Below, piece by piece: positions 28,765 to 37,251 of a DNA stretch of 64,000 bases; within the stretch, counting starts at the first letter, position 1; every line of letters begins with the position of its first letter. The position numbers and the translations under genes are program-made. The notes under the pieces are model-generated. The model was given only the letters and a program-made list of their open reading frames with translations, had not been told where the DNA came from and made no database searches. The DNA lies in contig NZ_JYKO02000001.1 in NCBI RefSeq assembly GCF_000949385.2, positions 4,981,503-5,045,502 on the forward strand, given 5' to 3'. This stretch comes from Pseudomonas sp. LFM046. Its GTDB lineage: Bacteria; Pseudomonadota; Gammaproteobacteria; Pseudomonadales; Pseudomonadaceae.

Positions 28765-31683
28765 TCACGCCTCCTGACCGAGCAGCGACAGCGCCATCCG
28801 GCGCACCTGCTTCAGGTCCACCGGTTTACTCAGGCAGGCGTCGGCGCCACGCCGACGCGCTTCGGCCAGGACCTTCTCATCCACTGCCGCGCTCACGACC
28901 AGTACAGGCGTCATCGTCAGACGCGGGCTGGAACGCACGAAGTCGAGCACATCCAGGCCATCGCCGTCAGGCAGGTCCAGGTCCAGCAGCAGCAAGGACG
29001 GCGTGATGTCCGCCAGCATCCCCAGCGCCTTGCCCACCGACCCCGCGCCGCGCACATCGGCCATGTCCCGCAGGCCTTCCTGCAGCACCTTGAAGCAGGC
29101 AGGGTGGTCCTCCACGCAGAGCACCGTCGGCAACGTCGTCGGCTCCTCCACCTCAGGCGTGGCCGGTGCCGGCGGCTCGAAGTCATCGGACGCGGCGACG
29201 CTGGGCAGATCGATCCAGAAGCGGCTGCCGATATCCGGCGCGCTGCTGAAGCCCATCTCGCCGCCCATCAACTCCGCCAGCTCGCGGCACAGCACCAGGC
29301 CGATGCCGGTGCCAGGGATGGTGGAATTCTCCCGGCCCAGGCGCTGGAAGGGTTGGAACAACATCGCCTGCTGCTCCTGGCTGAGGCCCGGACCACTGTC
29401 GGCCACCCAGATGCGTACCGCGGCCGGCCGCACCTCGTAGCCCATGCTCACCAGGCCCTGCGGGCTGTTGTACTTCACAGCGTTGGACAAGAGGTTCAGC
29501 ACCACCTGACGCAGGCGACGGGCGTCGGCCATCACGTGCAGCGGCGCCATTGGCGGCTGCATTTGCTGCAGCTGCAGGTGGCGGGATTGCAACTCAGGCT
29601 GAATCAGCTCCGCGCAACTGGCCAGCAGCGGGCCGATATCCACAGGCTTGAGCTGCAGTTTCTGGCGGCGGTTCTCGATGCTCGACAGGTCGAGGATGTC
29701 ATCCACCAGCGAGGTGAGGTGGCGGCTGGCGTTGACGATTTCCTGGGCGTAGTCGCCCTCCACCTTGCGGTCTTCCTGCCCCTCGGCCTCCAGAGCGATC
29801 AGCTGGGCGAAACCGTTGATGGCATTGAGCGGCGTGCGCAGCTCGTGGCTCATGCTGGACAGGAACCGGCTCTTGGCCTGGCTGGCCGCCTGGGCCTCGC
29901 GGCTGGCGACGCGCAGTTCCTCTTCCACCTGCTTCAACCGGGTGATGTCCACGTGGGTACCCGCCACCCGCAGGGCACGGCCGTCGGAGTCGCGCTCCAG
30001 CACCTTGCCGCGGCTGAGCAGCCAGGCGTAGCGGCCCTCCACATCGGCGAAGCGGTACTCGGCGTCGAAGTTGTCCTGGTCACTCACCGAGAACAGCATC
30101 CGCAGGCGACGCACCCGTTCCACATCATCCGGGTGCACGCGCTCGTTGAATTCGGAGAAGGTGATGCTGTCGCTGCGCAGCCCGAAGCGCTTCACGAAGC
30201 GGCCGCTCATCTTGATCGACAGGGTGATGGCGTCCACTTCCCAGAGACTTTCCGTGGTGCTTTCCAGGACCAGGTCGAGGTTGCGCCGGGCCTCCAGGCG
30301 CTCTTCTTCGCTGGCCTGCAATTGCGCGCCGCTGAACTGGACCGCCTCGGCCAGGGCCTGCAGTTCGGCAATGCGGCTGCTCGGCGCCGGCGGGCGGAAG
30401 TCGCCCTGACCGATGCGTTTCATCATCCCCATGATGAGGGACATGGGCGTGGCCAGTTCGCCGCTGAGCCGCCGCGAACGCGACCACATCCAGGCGAAGA
30501 ACAGCGCATAGAAGAAGCCCAGGCCGGCGATCAGCAGGTAGCCGATCTGCTGGTAGCGCTCGGCGAGGCGGTTGGTTTCCTTGAAGATGTTGGCCTCGTC
30601 CACCACCATCATCAGTCGCCAGCCGGTCTGCGGGATTTCGCTCCAGGCCACCAGTTGCTTGCGGCCACCCAGCTCCACTTCCTGCACATTGCCCTTGCCG
30701 GCGGCCATCGCCTCCAGCAGTGGCTGCATCTCGCGATGGCGAGCCAGGTTGAAGTCCTCGGGCTTGAGCACTTCGCGGCGCACCGCTTCGTCGTAGGAGA
30801 AGCGGGTCAGCTCACGCAGGCCGAAGTCACGCTCGCCCGCCTCCGGCAACGCCATGATGCTGTGATCGCGGCTCACCAGCATGGCGTAACCCTGCCACGG
30901 CACCTTGAGGCTGCCGATCTCACCGAGCATCTGCCCCACCGTGATATCCAGCCCCACCACCCCTTCGAGGAAATCGCCCCGGTAGACCGGGGTGATCGCC
31001 GACATCATCCAGCCGAGGCCGGCCGGGTCCAGGTAGACATCGGTCCAGACAGTCTTGCGCTGCGGGTTGTGCTTGGCGTCGGCGAGGTAATAGAAGTTGT
31101 AGTTGGGTATCACCATGTCATGGGGATACTGCTCGGGGGTCATGAAGAACGGGAAGATGCGGTTGTAGCTGTCCCAGCTGTTGAAGTAGACCGCCGCCAC
31201 CAGCGGATTGGACTCGCGGATGGAGCGCATCAGCGGGTCCACCTGGGACAGGCGCAGCGCCTTGTCGTGATCCTGCTTGTCCACCGGCGTGCTGCTGGCA
31301 TAGAAGGACGCCGCGCGGCCATCGTCGCTGCGGGTGTAGTAGACCCCGTCGGAACTCAGCACATGGCGCTGCCGCTCCACGTCGTCCGGCTGGAAATTGC
31401 GATCGTGCAGCGCACGCCCCACCGCATCGCGGAAGAGCCGGGTGGGCACCTCGATGCCCTGCAGGCGCATATCGATCACCTTGCCCTCGCGCAGGACCGC
31501 GCTGCTCAGGTCCTCCAAAGCGCTCTGCTGCAGGTAATCCACCTGCGCATCCCGGATCGCGCTATTGGTCAACAGATAAGCCGTGATCAACACCGATTCG
31601 ACAAGAATCAGCGGGATCAGGGCACTCTGTACGAAGGCACGCCAGATCCACTGACGGAGGGGGGTTCGGGCAGAACGCAGCAT
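28765..31683 (-). CDS. Hybrid sensor histidine kinase (dCache-PAS-HisKA-HATPase-REC)
   Basis: Membrane sensor kinase of 972 residues. A first membrane segment (about 15-37) and a second (about 381-400) bracket a 340-residue periplasmic region of double-Cache type ([36 protein letters not shown] in part). The cytoplasmic part has a PAS domain (about 465-585), the dimerisation/phosphoacceptor box [16 protein letters not shown] (His near 613), the ATPase with N box [11 protein letters not shown] and G boxes, and a C-terminal receiver (about 855-965) with [13 protein letters not shown]. No response regulator is adjacent, so phosphotransfer must go to a remote partner. I use the ATG at 31681-31683; an in-frame start 18 codons upstream is possible. 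Ligand unknown. Confidence 0.9.
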   Translation of the reverse strand: MLRSARTPLRQWIWRAFVQSALIPLILVESVLITAYLLTNSAIRDAQVDYLQQSALEDLSSAVLREGKVIDMRLQGIEVPTRLFRDAVGRALHDRNFQPDDVERQRHVLSSDGVYYTRSDDGRAASFYASSTPVDKQDHDKALRLSQVDPLMRSIRESNPLVAAVYFNSWDSYNRIFPFFMTPEQYPHDMVIPNYNFYYLADAKHNPQRKTVWTDVYLDPAGLGWMMSAITPVYRGDFLEGVVGLDITVGQMLGEIGSLKVPWQGYAMLVSRDHSIMALPEAGERDFGLRELTRFSYDEAVRREVLKPEDFNLARHREMQPLLEAMAAGKGNVQEVELGGRKQLVAWSEIPQTGWRLMMVVDEANIFKETNRLAERYQQIGYLLIAGLGFFYALFFAWMWSRSRRLSGELATPMSLIMGMMKRIGQGDFRPPAPSSRIAELQALAEAVQFSGAQLQASEEERLEARRNLDLVLESTTESLWEVDAITLSIKMSGRFVKRFGLRSDSITFSEFNERVHPDDVERVRRLRMLFSVSDQDNFDAEYRFADVEGRYAWLLSRGKVLERDSDGRALRVAGTHVDITRLKQVEEELRVASREAQAASQAKSRFLSSMSHELRTPLNAINGFAQLIALEAEGQEDRKVEGDYAQEIVNASRHLTSLVDDILDLSSIENRRQKLQLKPVDIGPLLASCAELIQPELQSRHLQLQQMQPPMAPLHVMADARRLRQVVLNLLSNAVKYNSPQGLVSMGYEVRPAAVRIWVADSGPGLSQEQQAMLFQPFQRLGRENSTIPGTGIGLVLCRELAELMGGEMGFSSAPDIGSRFWIDLPSVAASDDFEPPAPATPEVEEPTTLPTVLCVEDHPACFKVLQEGLRDMADVRGAGSVGKALGMLADITPSLLLLDLDLPDGDGLDVLDFVRSSPRLTMTPVLVVSAAVDEKVLAEARRRGADACLSKPVDLKQVRRMALSLLGQEA

Positions 31684-31824
31684 GGCGTCGTCTCGGCTCA
31701 AAGGTCTTCCTGACAATAGCCTGCAATCATATAGCAAGCACCCATGACATTAGGTCAAAAGCGTGGTCGACGCTGAAGCCCTTTTTGCCGTAGAATCCGC
31801 ACCGTTGTACACCCTGCAGTTCTT

Positions 31825-32199
31825 GGGGCCGATTAGGATTCGACGCCGGTAACAAAACTCTAGGGGCATGCCGAGCTGGTAGCAGACCTCGTAAATTAGC
31901 TGCTGCAAACTATTAGTTGCCAACGACGACAACTACGGGGCGGCCCTCGCGGCCTAACCCTTCTGGCGGCTTCGGCTGCCAGCAGTCATAAGGGGATGCC
32001 TGTAAACCCAAAATGACTGTCAGATAGAACAGGATCGCCGCCAAGTTCGCTGTAGACGTAACGGCTAAAACTTATACAGCTCGCTCTGAGCACCCTGCCA
32101 GTCGGGCCGCAAAGAGCTAACTCAGTAGACTTGGCTAAGCATGTAGTCCCGAAAGCGGAGAGCTGGCGGACGGGGGTTCAAATCCCCCCGGCTCCACCA
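31825..32199 (+). ncRNA. ssrA: Transfer-messenger RNA (tmRNA)
   Basis: Rescues stalled ribosomes with SmpB. The 5' end GGGGCCGATTAGGATTCGAC and 3' end GGCTCCACCA pair as the tRNA-like acceptor stem, and the T-arm reads GGGTTCAAATCC. The resume codon opens GCCAACGACGACAAC at 31919, encoding the tag ANDDNYGAALAA with TAA at 31955-31957. Length 375 nt. A promoter-like TAGAAT lies at 31791-31796 with a weak -35 near 31767. The 3' end is a known integration hotspot and appears to have been used here. Confidence 0.97.
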
Positions 32200-32211
32200 A
32201 AATCCAAGACG

Positions 32212-32249
32212 AAGCCCCCGAATTTCTTAGCGAGATTCGGGGGCTTTTT
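32212..32249 (+). terminator. Terminator after ssrA
   Basis: AAGCCCCCGAAT / ATTCGGGGGCTT stem with an 11-base loop followed by T residues, 13 nt after the mature tmRNA end. Confidence 0.88.
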
Positions 32250-32300
32250 CGTTGGGGCCCAGAGTGTCGACGGATACCCCACAACTCAACTGACTAGGGA
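32241..32300. repeat. Direct repeat A (left end of the effector module)
   Basis: Starts in the right arm of the ssrA terminator: GGGCTTTTTCGTTGG is identical at 32241-32255 and 34957-34971. Similarity continues through GTGTCGA, CCCAC, CTCAAC-GA and CAGCGG over about 60-75 bp with small indels. It borders the DUF2931/DUF2235 module on the ssrA side. Confidence 0.65.
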
Positions 32301-32366
32301 CAGCGGGTCCATGGCCTGGCAGCCGCTGACCAGCAGCAGGCCCAGGAGGGTAAGCAGAGCACGCAT
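32286..32366 (-). pseudogene. Truncated copy of the DUF2931 lipoprotein gene
   Basis: A 26-codon ORF reads MRALLTLLGLLLVSGCQAMD and then PLSLVS-stop. It is nearly the same as the first 24 residues of the adjacent DUF2931 lipoprotein (MRYFLLLLGLLLVSGCKAMD PLSG). The rest of the gene is missing at the junction with direct repeat A. Its ATG overlaps the neighbour's TGA (TGATG), so it was translationally coupled. It is read as a second immunity-type gene truncated when the element was joined to ssrA. Confidence 0.8.
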
Positions 32367-33022
32367 CACCAGCTCCCATAGGGAATGCCGAAACGTTCGA
32401 TATAGCGTTTGGAAGCGTCCGACTGGGGATAATAGTGACCGCCCGATTTGCCTAAATGTGGCCCCAGGGGCTCCACCTCGGCCTGGGCGCGGGCCACCTT
32501 GACCGACCGGTAGCAGCGGTTGTAGACCCAGACCTGGATGGCGCCGCCGGGAGCCAGGCCCAGGTACAGCGTGGCCTTGTAACTTGACACCCTGTGGGGT
32601 TTCTCCGGGCAGCGCCAGGCGACGGAGTCGCGCATGATCTGTCGCGCTTCCTCCGGAATCTCCACCCAGGCGCGGTAGGTTTGCGGCTCGACGATGGACT
32701 GCCAGCGCACGTAGATGCGCTGGGGCAGGTCGGCACCGACCACGGCGACGCCGGTGGGGCCGGCACCGCCACCCCAGCCGCGCGCAGCCTCGGTGCCATC
32801 CTCCGGCTCATCGCCAGCGGCAGTGCCGCCGCCGGTATTTCGGAACAACCGGCCGCGAATATCGACGACTGCGCTGTCCTCGACCCAGACCTTCATATAG
32901 GCGGGTTGGACGAAGCCCAGGCTCCACCAGGGATCATGAGGGTCGTTGGCACCCGACAGCGGGTCCATGGCCTTGCAGCCGCTGACCAGCAGCAGGCCCA
33001 GCAGAAGAAGGAAATACCGCAT
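32366..33022 (-). CDS. DUF2931-family lipoprotein, probable immunity protein of the adjacent lipase effector
   Basis: A 218-residue lipoprotein precursor: MRYFLLLLGLLLVSGCKAMDP with lipobox VSGC (Cys 16). The body has DPWWSLGFVQPAYMKVWVED and YKATLYLGLAPGGAIQVWV, which I recognise as DUF2931-like. Such lipoproteins commonly sit next to DUF2235/Tle lipases and are thought to protect the periplasm from them. The ATG at 33020-33022 lies 4 bp after the effector stop, so the two are one transcript. Confidence 0.8.
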   Translation of the reverse strand: MRYFLLLLGLLLVSGCKAMDPLSGANDPHDPWWSLGFVQPAYMKVWVEDSAVVDIRGRLFRNTGGGTAAGDEPEDGTEAARGWGGGAGPTGVAVVGADLPQRIYVRWQSIVEPQTYRAWVEIPEEARQIMRDSVAWRCPEKPHRVSSYKATLYLGLAPGGAIQVWVYNRCYRSVKVARAQAEVEPLGPHLGKSGGHYYPQSDASKRYIERFGIPYGSW

Positions 33023-33026
33023 GAGA

Positions 33027-34808
33027 TCAGGCTCCTGTCTGGGAGTGGGGATGGCGCACGCGCTGGCCATCGGCGGCGGGGGCGTTCACAAAGGTCAAGG
33101 CAATACCGGTGCGCGGTGTTTGACCTTGCAGGCGCGAAGGCGGGTTCCAGTGGGCCGAGCAGTGGATGTAGTGCAATTGCAGCAGCCGTTCTTCGGCGGG
33201 CGTGGTGCTGTAGTCGCCTGCGATAAATCGTCCGGAAAGAGGGCGGAGCTCTGCAGGGAGCATCAGGTTCGGGGCATGTTCGTCGATAGGATCAAACCTT
33301 ACCCCGTGCTGCTGGGCTAATTGATGCATCAGCCGCAGGTAGACCCGCGACAGTTCGCCCCGCACTGGGCGTTTCAACTGGAGGGCGGCATAGACCCGCT
33401 TGCGCGGTGGGGCCAGGCGGTCCGTGGGATCGGGCGGCAATCGCCGGGCCTCGGGGGTGACAATGGTCAACATCTCCACCGGCCAGCCCTTGGCCAGCCA
33501 GGCATCCCTGGCTCGCTCGGCATCGCGGTGGATGGAGGTGCTGCGCACGTCGGTGTGCAAGGGGACGTCCAGCGCCTGCATAGGGCTGACCAGCAGGCAT
33601 TCCTCGGCTTCGGCCAGGTAGCCGCCACCGAGGTCGGCATGGGCGCCGGGGAGGATGAGTTCGCGGTGTTCGGGCGCGGTGCTGTTGAGGGCGAAGTTGG
33701 CACGGTATTCGTCGCGTGCCACCAGGTGTACCACCGTCGGGAAGTAGTCGGGCGCCAGGTAGAGTTGCAGGCCCGGGGTGCTGGCGCTGCGTACATTGCC
33801 CAGATTGGCCAGACCGGCGGTGGAAGCGACGGTATCGAACAGGCCGATGAAGGCCACCTGAACCCCCTGCCTGTAGCGACCGCTCAGGTCTTTGCTAAAG
33901 GTGCCGCTGGTATCGGGGAGCAGCATTCCCAGGGGACCGTTGCGGCCCTTGGCCAGCTCATTGGCGAAATGCCGGGCCGCCGCCGCGCCGCGGCTGAAGC
34001 CGAAGATATCGAGGGTCAGCCACTCAATTTCATAGTCGGGGTTTTCGTCAGAGAATCGATAGCAGCTCGCCCTAATCTCATCGAAGGCCTTTTTTACTCG
34101 TCCGACTACCCCGGTGGCGCCGCGCCCGGTGCCGGCACCAAACAGGCTGTCCTCCTCGCCCGTTCGGGTGCCGATGCCCTCGATGTAGATGCGTCGATGG
34201 CCCTGTTTGGCTGCGGCCGGCAGCTTCTGGGTTTCGGGATATAGGTCGTGGAGCAACTTGATATTGGTCACGCCATTGCCGTAACTGCTCTCCGGATCAC
34301 GCATATAGGGCTTGCAGCTGGCGTCCAGGTCGTCCTCGGTGATGGCGTGCTGGGCGCCGCAGAGTTGGCCCTGGGCGGCGTTGGCGGCATTGTTGTAGGT
34401 GCCGTCGAAGAACACGCCAATGCGCAAGGCGATGCGCTGTTTCACCAGGGGTGCTGGTTCTGGCTGTCGCTGTTCGAGCACTGTCGGCGGGGGATCGGAC
34501 AGGAAGTAGTCACCGTCGAGAAACGCATCCCGAGCCCTACTCAGAGGGACGAACGGCTCACGGGTGACCACTAGCCATTCACCGCTGTCGATCTCTTCGA
34601 GAATCCGCTCCATTGTGTCTTCATCCGTGCAGTCCAGTTCGCTTGCGCCACATTCGTGTACAAGCTCTTCCAGCCCACATGGCCACTCGTCGTAATCGTC
34701 GAACAAGGCTTCGCGAACCTCCTCGACGGCAAAGAAAGGGCTCTCCACGTATTTTTTGTCGACCGAGTCGAGATCGGACCTCCTGATCAGCCTCTCTATC
34801 ACTATCAC
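33027..34808 (-). CDS. DUF2235 alpha/beta-hydrolase, Tle1-like type VI secretion lipase effector
   Basis: A 593-residue protein. The first 115 residues are an acidic domain of unknown fold; the DUF2235 catalytic domain begins near 125 (RIGVFFDGTYNNAAN) and contains the nucleophile elbow FGFSRGAAAARHFANEL (GxSxG, Ser near 273) typical of Tle1 phospholipases. HADLGGGYL near 395 is likely to carry a further catalytic residue. No signal peptide, no PAAR domain and no vgrG/hcp gene nearby, so delivery would use a T6SS encoded elsewhere. GTG start at 34806-34808 with SD AAGGAGG. The downstream lipoprotein fits an immunity partner. Confidence 0.82.
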   Translation of the reverse strand: MIVIERLIRRSDLDSVDKKYVESPFFAVEEVREALFDDYDEWPCGLEELVHECGASELDCTDEDTMERILEEIDSGEWLVVTREPFVPLSRARDAFLDGDYFLSDPPPTVLEQRQPEPAPLVKQRIALRIGVFFDGTYNNAANAAQGQLCGAQHAITEDDLDASCKPYMRDPESSYGNGVTNIKLLHDLYPETQKLPAAAKQGHRRIYIEGIGTRTGEEDSLFGAGTGRGATGVVGRVKKAFDEIRASCYRFSDENPDYEIEWLTLDIFGFSRGAAAARHFANELAKGRNGPLGMLLPDTSGTFSKDLSGRYRQGVQVAFIGLFDTVASTAGLANLGNVRSASTPGLQLYLAPDYFPTVVHLVARDEYRANFALNSTAPEHRELILPGAHADLGGGYLAEAEECLLVSPMQALDVPLHTDVRSTSIHRDAERARDAWLAKGWPVEMLTIVTPEARRLPPDPTDRLAPPRKRVYAALQLKRPVRGELSRVYLRLMHQLAQQHGVRFDPIDEHAPNLMLPAELRPLSGRFIAGDYSTTPAEERLLQLHYIHCSAHWNPPSRLQGQTPRTGIALTFVNAPAADGQRVRHPHSQTGA

Positions 34809-34956
34809 TCTGTTCCTCCTTCACAAGCTAAGTGGATGAGGAATGAGGCTTTCACAGGCGTGCCGTCCTGTCGGCGTAATGCAGGCTGAACACCCTATCG
34901 GAAAGGTCTGGTTTGCTTTCGGCGCCCGGCTCGCCGTCGGACGCGTCAGAAGAAGC

Positions 34957-35025
34957 GGGCTTTTTCGTTGGCCTCTAGGGTGTCGAAGACTATCGAATCC
35001 CCCACGGCTCAACCGATGAGATCAG
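34957..35025. repeat. Direct repeat B (right end of the effector module)
   Basis: Second copy of the segment at 32241-32300. It also carries half of a terminator stem (GCGGGCTTTTTCG) without its left partner, which suggests it was copied from an ssrA-type 3' flank. The interval 34809-35046 otherwise holds no convincing gene. Confidence 0.65.
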
Positions 35026-35046
35026 CGGTCCCAAGCCCTGACCGCA

Positions 35047-35346
35047 TCAGGCCACCGAGCGAAGCGAGGCCAGATCGATACCTTCCAGCGGGCGCTGCTG
35101 GAGCGTGGTCATGCTGCGAATGTTCGACCAGAACACTTCGGTGGGAAAAGGCTCGGGACTGACGGCGCTCAGGACCAGGAAGTGCCCATGGTCGTAGATG
35201 CCCTCCACAGGCATCACCACCCCCACGATATGGAAGCAGCCCCAAAGAGACTCAGGGTCCTCGTCCCACACCAGCTCCATGAGTACGGTCTGTCCGAGGC
35301 AGGAAAGTGCCGTGGCAGCATCCACGGCTATGCGCTGGCTAGACAT
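35047..35346 (-). CDS. Hypothetical protein, 99 residues
   Basis: Starts MSSQRIAVDAATALSCLGQT and ends LEGIDLASLRSVA; the longer upstream frame is less likely because no SD precedes it, whereas GGAGGACTATTGCC precedes this ATG. Mixed alpha/beta composition with a central GCFHIVGVVMPVEGIYDHGHFLVL stretch (in part: VVMPVEGIYDHGHFLVL). No membrane segment and no family recognised. It precedes the 84-residue ORF in the same direction only loosely (73 bp gap). Confidence 0.5.
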   Translation of the reverse strand: MSSQRIAVDAATALSCLGQTVLMELVWDEDPESLWGCFHIVGVVMPVEGIYDHGHFLVLSAVSPEPFPTEVFWSNIRSMTTLQQRPLEGIDLASLRSVA

Positions 35347-35419
35347 GGCAATAGTCCTCCGCAGTGGGCACGGCTTTTTGTGCCCGGATGAAGTCCGTTT
35401 CGGCGCGCTGACACCTGCA

Positions 35420-35674
35420 TTACTCCGGCAAGACCGCCAACTCGGCAAGGCGACAGAAATCGTCAAAATTGCTGCGCGACAAGTGAACCACCGCGTCCAT
35501 CAAGGCCCCTTCCCGATAGCCATCGAAATAAGGACCGGGAACGCACTCTCGCAGCGTCGCGTTCTCAAGAATGATCTCGGCGATCACCTGGGTCGTGTGC
35601 AGCCTCGCCTCCAGGCGGTCGGCCAGCTCCTTCAGGCGGCGCTGGTCGTGTGTGAGGGTGACTGCTCTATTCAT
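35420..35674 (-). CDS. Hypothetical protein, 84 residues
   Basis: Starts MNRAVTLTHDQRRLKELADRL with a strong SD (AAGGAGGAG). A helical N-terminal half (coiled-coil-like LKELADRLEARLHTTQVIAEIIL in part) is followed by PGPYFDGYREGALMDAVVHL. It is divergent from the XRE gene at 35795 and shares its palindromic control region, so the XRE protein may regulate it. Function unknown. Confidence 0.6.
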   Translation of the reverse strand: MNRAVTLTHDQRRLKELADRLEARLHTTQVIAEIILENATLRECVPGPYFDGYREGALMDAVVHLSRSNFDDFCRLAELAVLPE

Positions 35675-35743
35675 ATTGGCTCCTCCTTGAGAGACCCGAA
35701 GTCGTCGGGTGAAAGCTCAACCTCAGAATATCCTATTTTGGGA

Positions 35744-35762
35744 TAAACCTAAATTAGGTTTA
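35744..35762. promoter_or_regulatory. Palindromic operator between divergent genes
   Basis: Perfect 9-bp arms, TAAACCTAA and TTAGGTTTA, around a single A. It sits midway between the 84-residue ORF and the XRE regulator, 33 bp before the latter's ATG, as expected for an autoregulated XRE repressor. Confidence 0.72.
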
Positions 35763-35764
35763 TT

Positions 35765-35794
35765 GAGACCACCGGCCTTCATTCCGGTGATCTC
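35765..35794 (+). promoter_or_regulatory. Inverted repeat abutting the XRE start codon
   Basis: GAGACCACCGG and CCGGTGATCTC pair with one mismatch around an eight-base loop and end at the base before the ATG. No ordinary SD remains outside the stem, so it may fold over the ribosome site, or the transcript may be nearly leaderless. It could alternatively be a second operator. Confidence 0.5.
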
Positions 35795-36067
35795 ATGAAA
35801 ACGATTAACTCCCCGCCTTACCAACGGCTGCTTGAGCTGCTCATCGACGCACGCAAGAAATCCGGAGTGACGCAGCAACAGCTCTCCAAAAGGCTGCTGC
35901 GGCCCCAGTCCTACGTATCGAAATATGAGCGGGGCGAACGAAGGCTCGATGTCATCGAGTACCTCCTGGTCGTCCAGAGCCTGGGGGCTGATCCCTTTGA
36001 GCTCTTGCGGGAGGTCCAGCCACTACTTGGAAAATCCGTTCAGGGCGAGATGCCAGTTCTCAATTGA
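35795..36067 (+). CDS. XRE-family helix-turn-helix regulator
   Basis: A 90-residue Cro/CI-type protein. The HTH is at about residues 13-67: LIDARKKSGVTQQQLSKRLL, then RPQSYVSKYERGERRLDVIE with the recognition helix QSYVSKYERGER. A short tail follows. It lies in the low-expression island after ssrA and has its own palindromic operator upstream. Likely autoregulator; the target may be the divergent 84-residue ORF. Confidence 0.85.
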   Translation: MKTINSPPYQRLLELLIDARKKSGVTQQQLSKRLLRPQSYVSKYERGERRLDVIEYLLVVQSLGADPFELLREVQPLLGKSVQGEMPVLN

Positions 36068-36367
36068 ACGTACCTACCGCTGAAGCGGGCTTGCCAAAGC
36101 AATAATTCGACCTTGGCAAGCCTGAGCACAGTGCCGCCTTCGCGCTCGAGCAGAAAGAGAACGGCCCAGAAATGCGCCAAAGCTGATTGAACGGCGATTG
36201 CAGAAACGCACACGTTGCTCCTTGCGAAATTCCTGGTTTTCGGCGCGAGGCATCCTTGATCCGGCGCCACCCTCCTTGCTCGCAGCACCAGCGAGAGCCG
36301 GCATGACACGAGACAGCGCTAACCATAGTATGTAGAACGATAGTATGCAACGAACCAGATTGGCCGG
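36068..36367. other. 300-bp interval without a convincing gene
   Basis: The minus strand is open for 126 codons (36074-36454) but overlaps the next regulator, has no SD and shows no family features, so I do not call it. The last 50 bp contain the repeat-type operator of the next XRE gene. Confidence 0.5.
36324..36347 (+). promoter_or_regulatory. Repeated ATAGTATG operator before the second XRE gene
   Basis: ATAGTATG occurs at 36325-36332 and 36340-36347, 15 bp apart, 20 bp before the ATG. Each copy is near-palindromic (CATA-G-TATG for the first). This layout resembles the paired C-boxes of restriction-modification controller proteins. Confidence 0.55.
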
Positions 36368-36604
36368 ATGCCTATCCAGCCAGATCAATGCCAACTCGTA
36401 GCCGTCTTCGCCGCCAATGTGAGGCGCAAGCGTCTTGAACTCGGTTTCTCGCAAGAGGAGCTAGCCGAACGCGCAGGCGTGCATCGCACCTATGTCGGCA
36501 TGCTGGAGCGAGGAGAAAAGAACGTGACGATTTACAACATCGAACGGATCGCGCTGGCCTTGAGCGTCAAACCGGCATCTCTTCTAGAAAGCGATGCTCA
36601 CTAG
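36368..36604 (+). CDS. XRE regulator resembling restriction-modification controller (C) proteins
   Basis: A 78-residue single-domain HTH protein: LVAVFAANVRRKRLELGFSQ, EELAERAGVHRTYVGMLERG, then NVTIYNIERIALALSVKPAS. Size and the HRTYVGMLERG/NIERIALAL pattern match C proteins of type II restriction systems and related orphan regulators. No methylase or endonuclease is adjacent, so it is an orphan or a relic. There is no strong SD before the ATG. Confidence 0.82.
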   Translation: MPIQPDQCQLVAVFAANVRRKRLELGFSQEELAERAGVHRTYVGMLERGEKNVTIYNIERIALALSVKPASLLESDAH

Positions 36605-36640
36605 CGGCTTGATGAGGCTGGCGCTCCTGCATGAACTAAC

Positions 36641-36746
36641 AAAAAGGGGACAGTTCTATTTTTTCCGATCTAATTTTCATCCTGCGCCTCACGATCACCG
36701 TATGCGCTGCCAAACCTAGAGTAGGAAAATAAATCTGTCCCCATTT
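36641..36746. repeat. MITE-like inverted-repeat element, copy 1
   Basis: About 106 bp, starting AAAAAGGGGACAG and ending AAAATAAATCTGTCCCCATTT, so the ends are inverted repeats (GGGGACAG / CTGTCCCC). The middle part shares CTAATTT-CATCC, CACCGT-GCGC and AAACCTAGAG with copy 2. Such GGGGACAGATTTATTTT ends are typical of REP-like elements mobilised by Y1-type transposases; none is in the window. Confidence 0.78.
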
Positions 36747-36762
36747 CTCCCGGATTGTTCAG

Positions 36763-37065
36763 ATGCAGTCAGACGAATACCTCGATGGGCATTACATTGG
36801 CATCCGGAAAGAATCCGAGACCGATTCATCATGCACCTATCGGTTCATTGCCAACAGATACCGCCGCATTGGTAACAGGCGTCTTGAAGATCTTGGCCCT
36901 GTCTTTGGCTCCTTCAGGATAGACAAAGGTAGCGGCAGCACAGAACTCATTGAACCAATGCCTGGGGATGACAAGGGAGGCACATATGTCCGAGCCGCTC
37001 AAAAGATCAGTCGCTACTGGCGGGAAGGCGAGCTACCCGACTCTGCGATCTACTGCGCCGGCTAA
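36763..37065 (+). CDS. Hypothetical protein, 100 residues
   Basis: Starts MQSDEYLDGHYIGIRKESET. Beta-rich, polar, no membrane segment; contains ANRYRRIGNRRLEDLGPVFG and ends SDSAIYCAG-like (LPDSAIYCAG). It lies between two copies of the MITE-like element and the start codon is only 16 bp from copy 1, without a clear SD. Lower GC than the core genome. No family recognised. Confidence 0.5.
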   Translation: MQSDEYLDGHYIGIRKESETDSSCTYRFIANRYRRIGNRRLEDLGPVFGSFRIDKGSGSTELIEPMPGDDKGGTYVRAAQKISRYWREGELPDSAIYCAG

Positions 37066-37109
37066 TGAGGCCTAACAATTCATTCAAGCCGAAGCCGCTT
37101 CACAATACG

Positions 37110-37216
37110 AAAAGGGGACAGATTTATTTTCGTTACTCTAATTTCATCCCACGAGCCACAATTCACCGTGCGCGCAGCTAAACCTAGAGCAGAAAAATAA
37201 AATCTTTCCCATTTCC
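37110..37216. repeat. MITE-like inverted-repeat element, copy 2
   Basis: Same orientation as copy 1, roughly three quarters identical by eye. The left end AAAAGGGGACAGATTTATTTT is intact; the right end has decayed (AAAATAAAATCTTTCCCATTT). It ends 35 bp before the HEPN-type gene. Confidence 0.76.
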
Positions 37217-37251
37217 CCCCTTCGTCCACTGCCAATTCGGAATGAAGCCCT

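Noticed and set aside
31684-31737. Longer N-terminus for the hybrid sensor kinase
   Set aside because: The extra 18 codons (MLYDCRLLSGRPLSRDDA) precede a normal-looking N-terminus and have no SD; the ATG at 31681-31683 is preferred but not proven.
36074-36454. 126-codon minus-strand ORF with a hydrophobic stretch
   Set aside because: Overlaps the start of the second XRE gene, lacks an SD and shows no recognisable family; the overlap region codes better on the plus strand.
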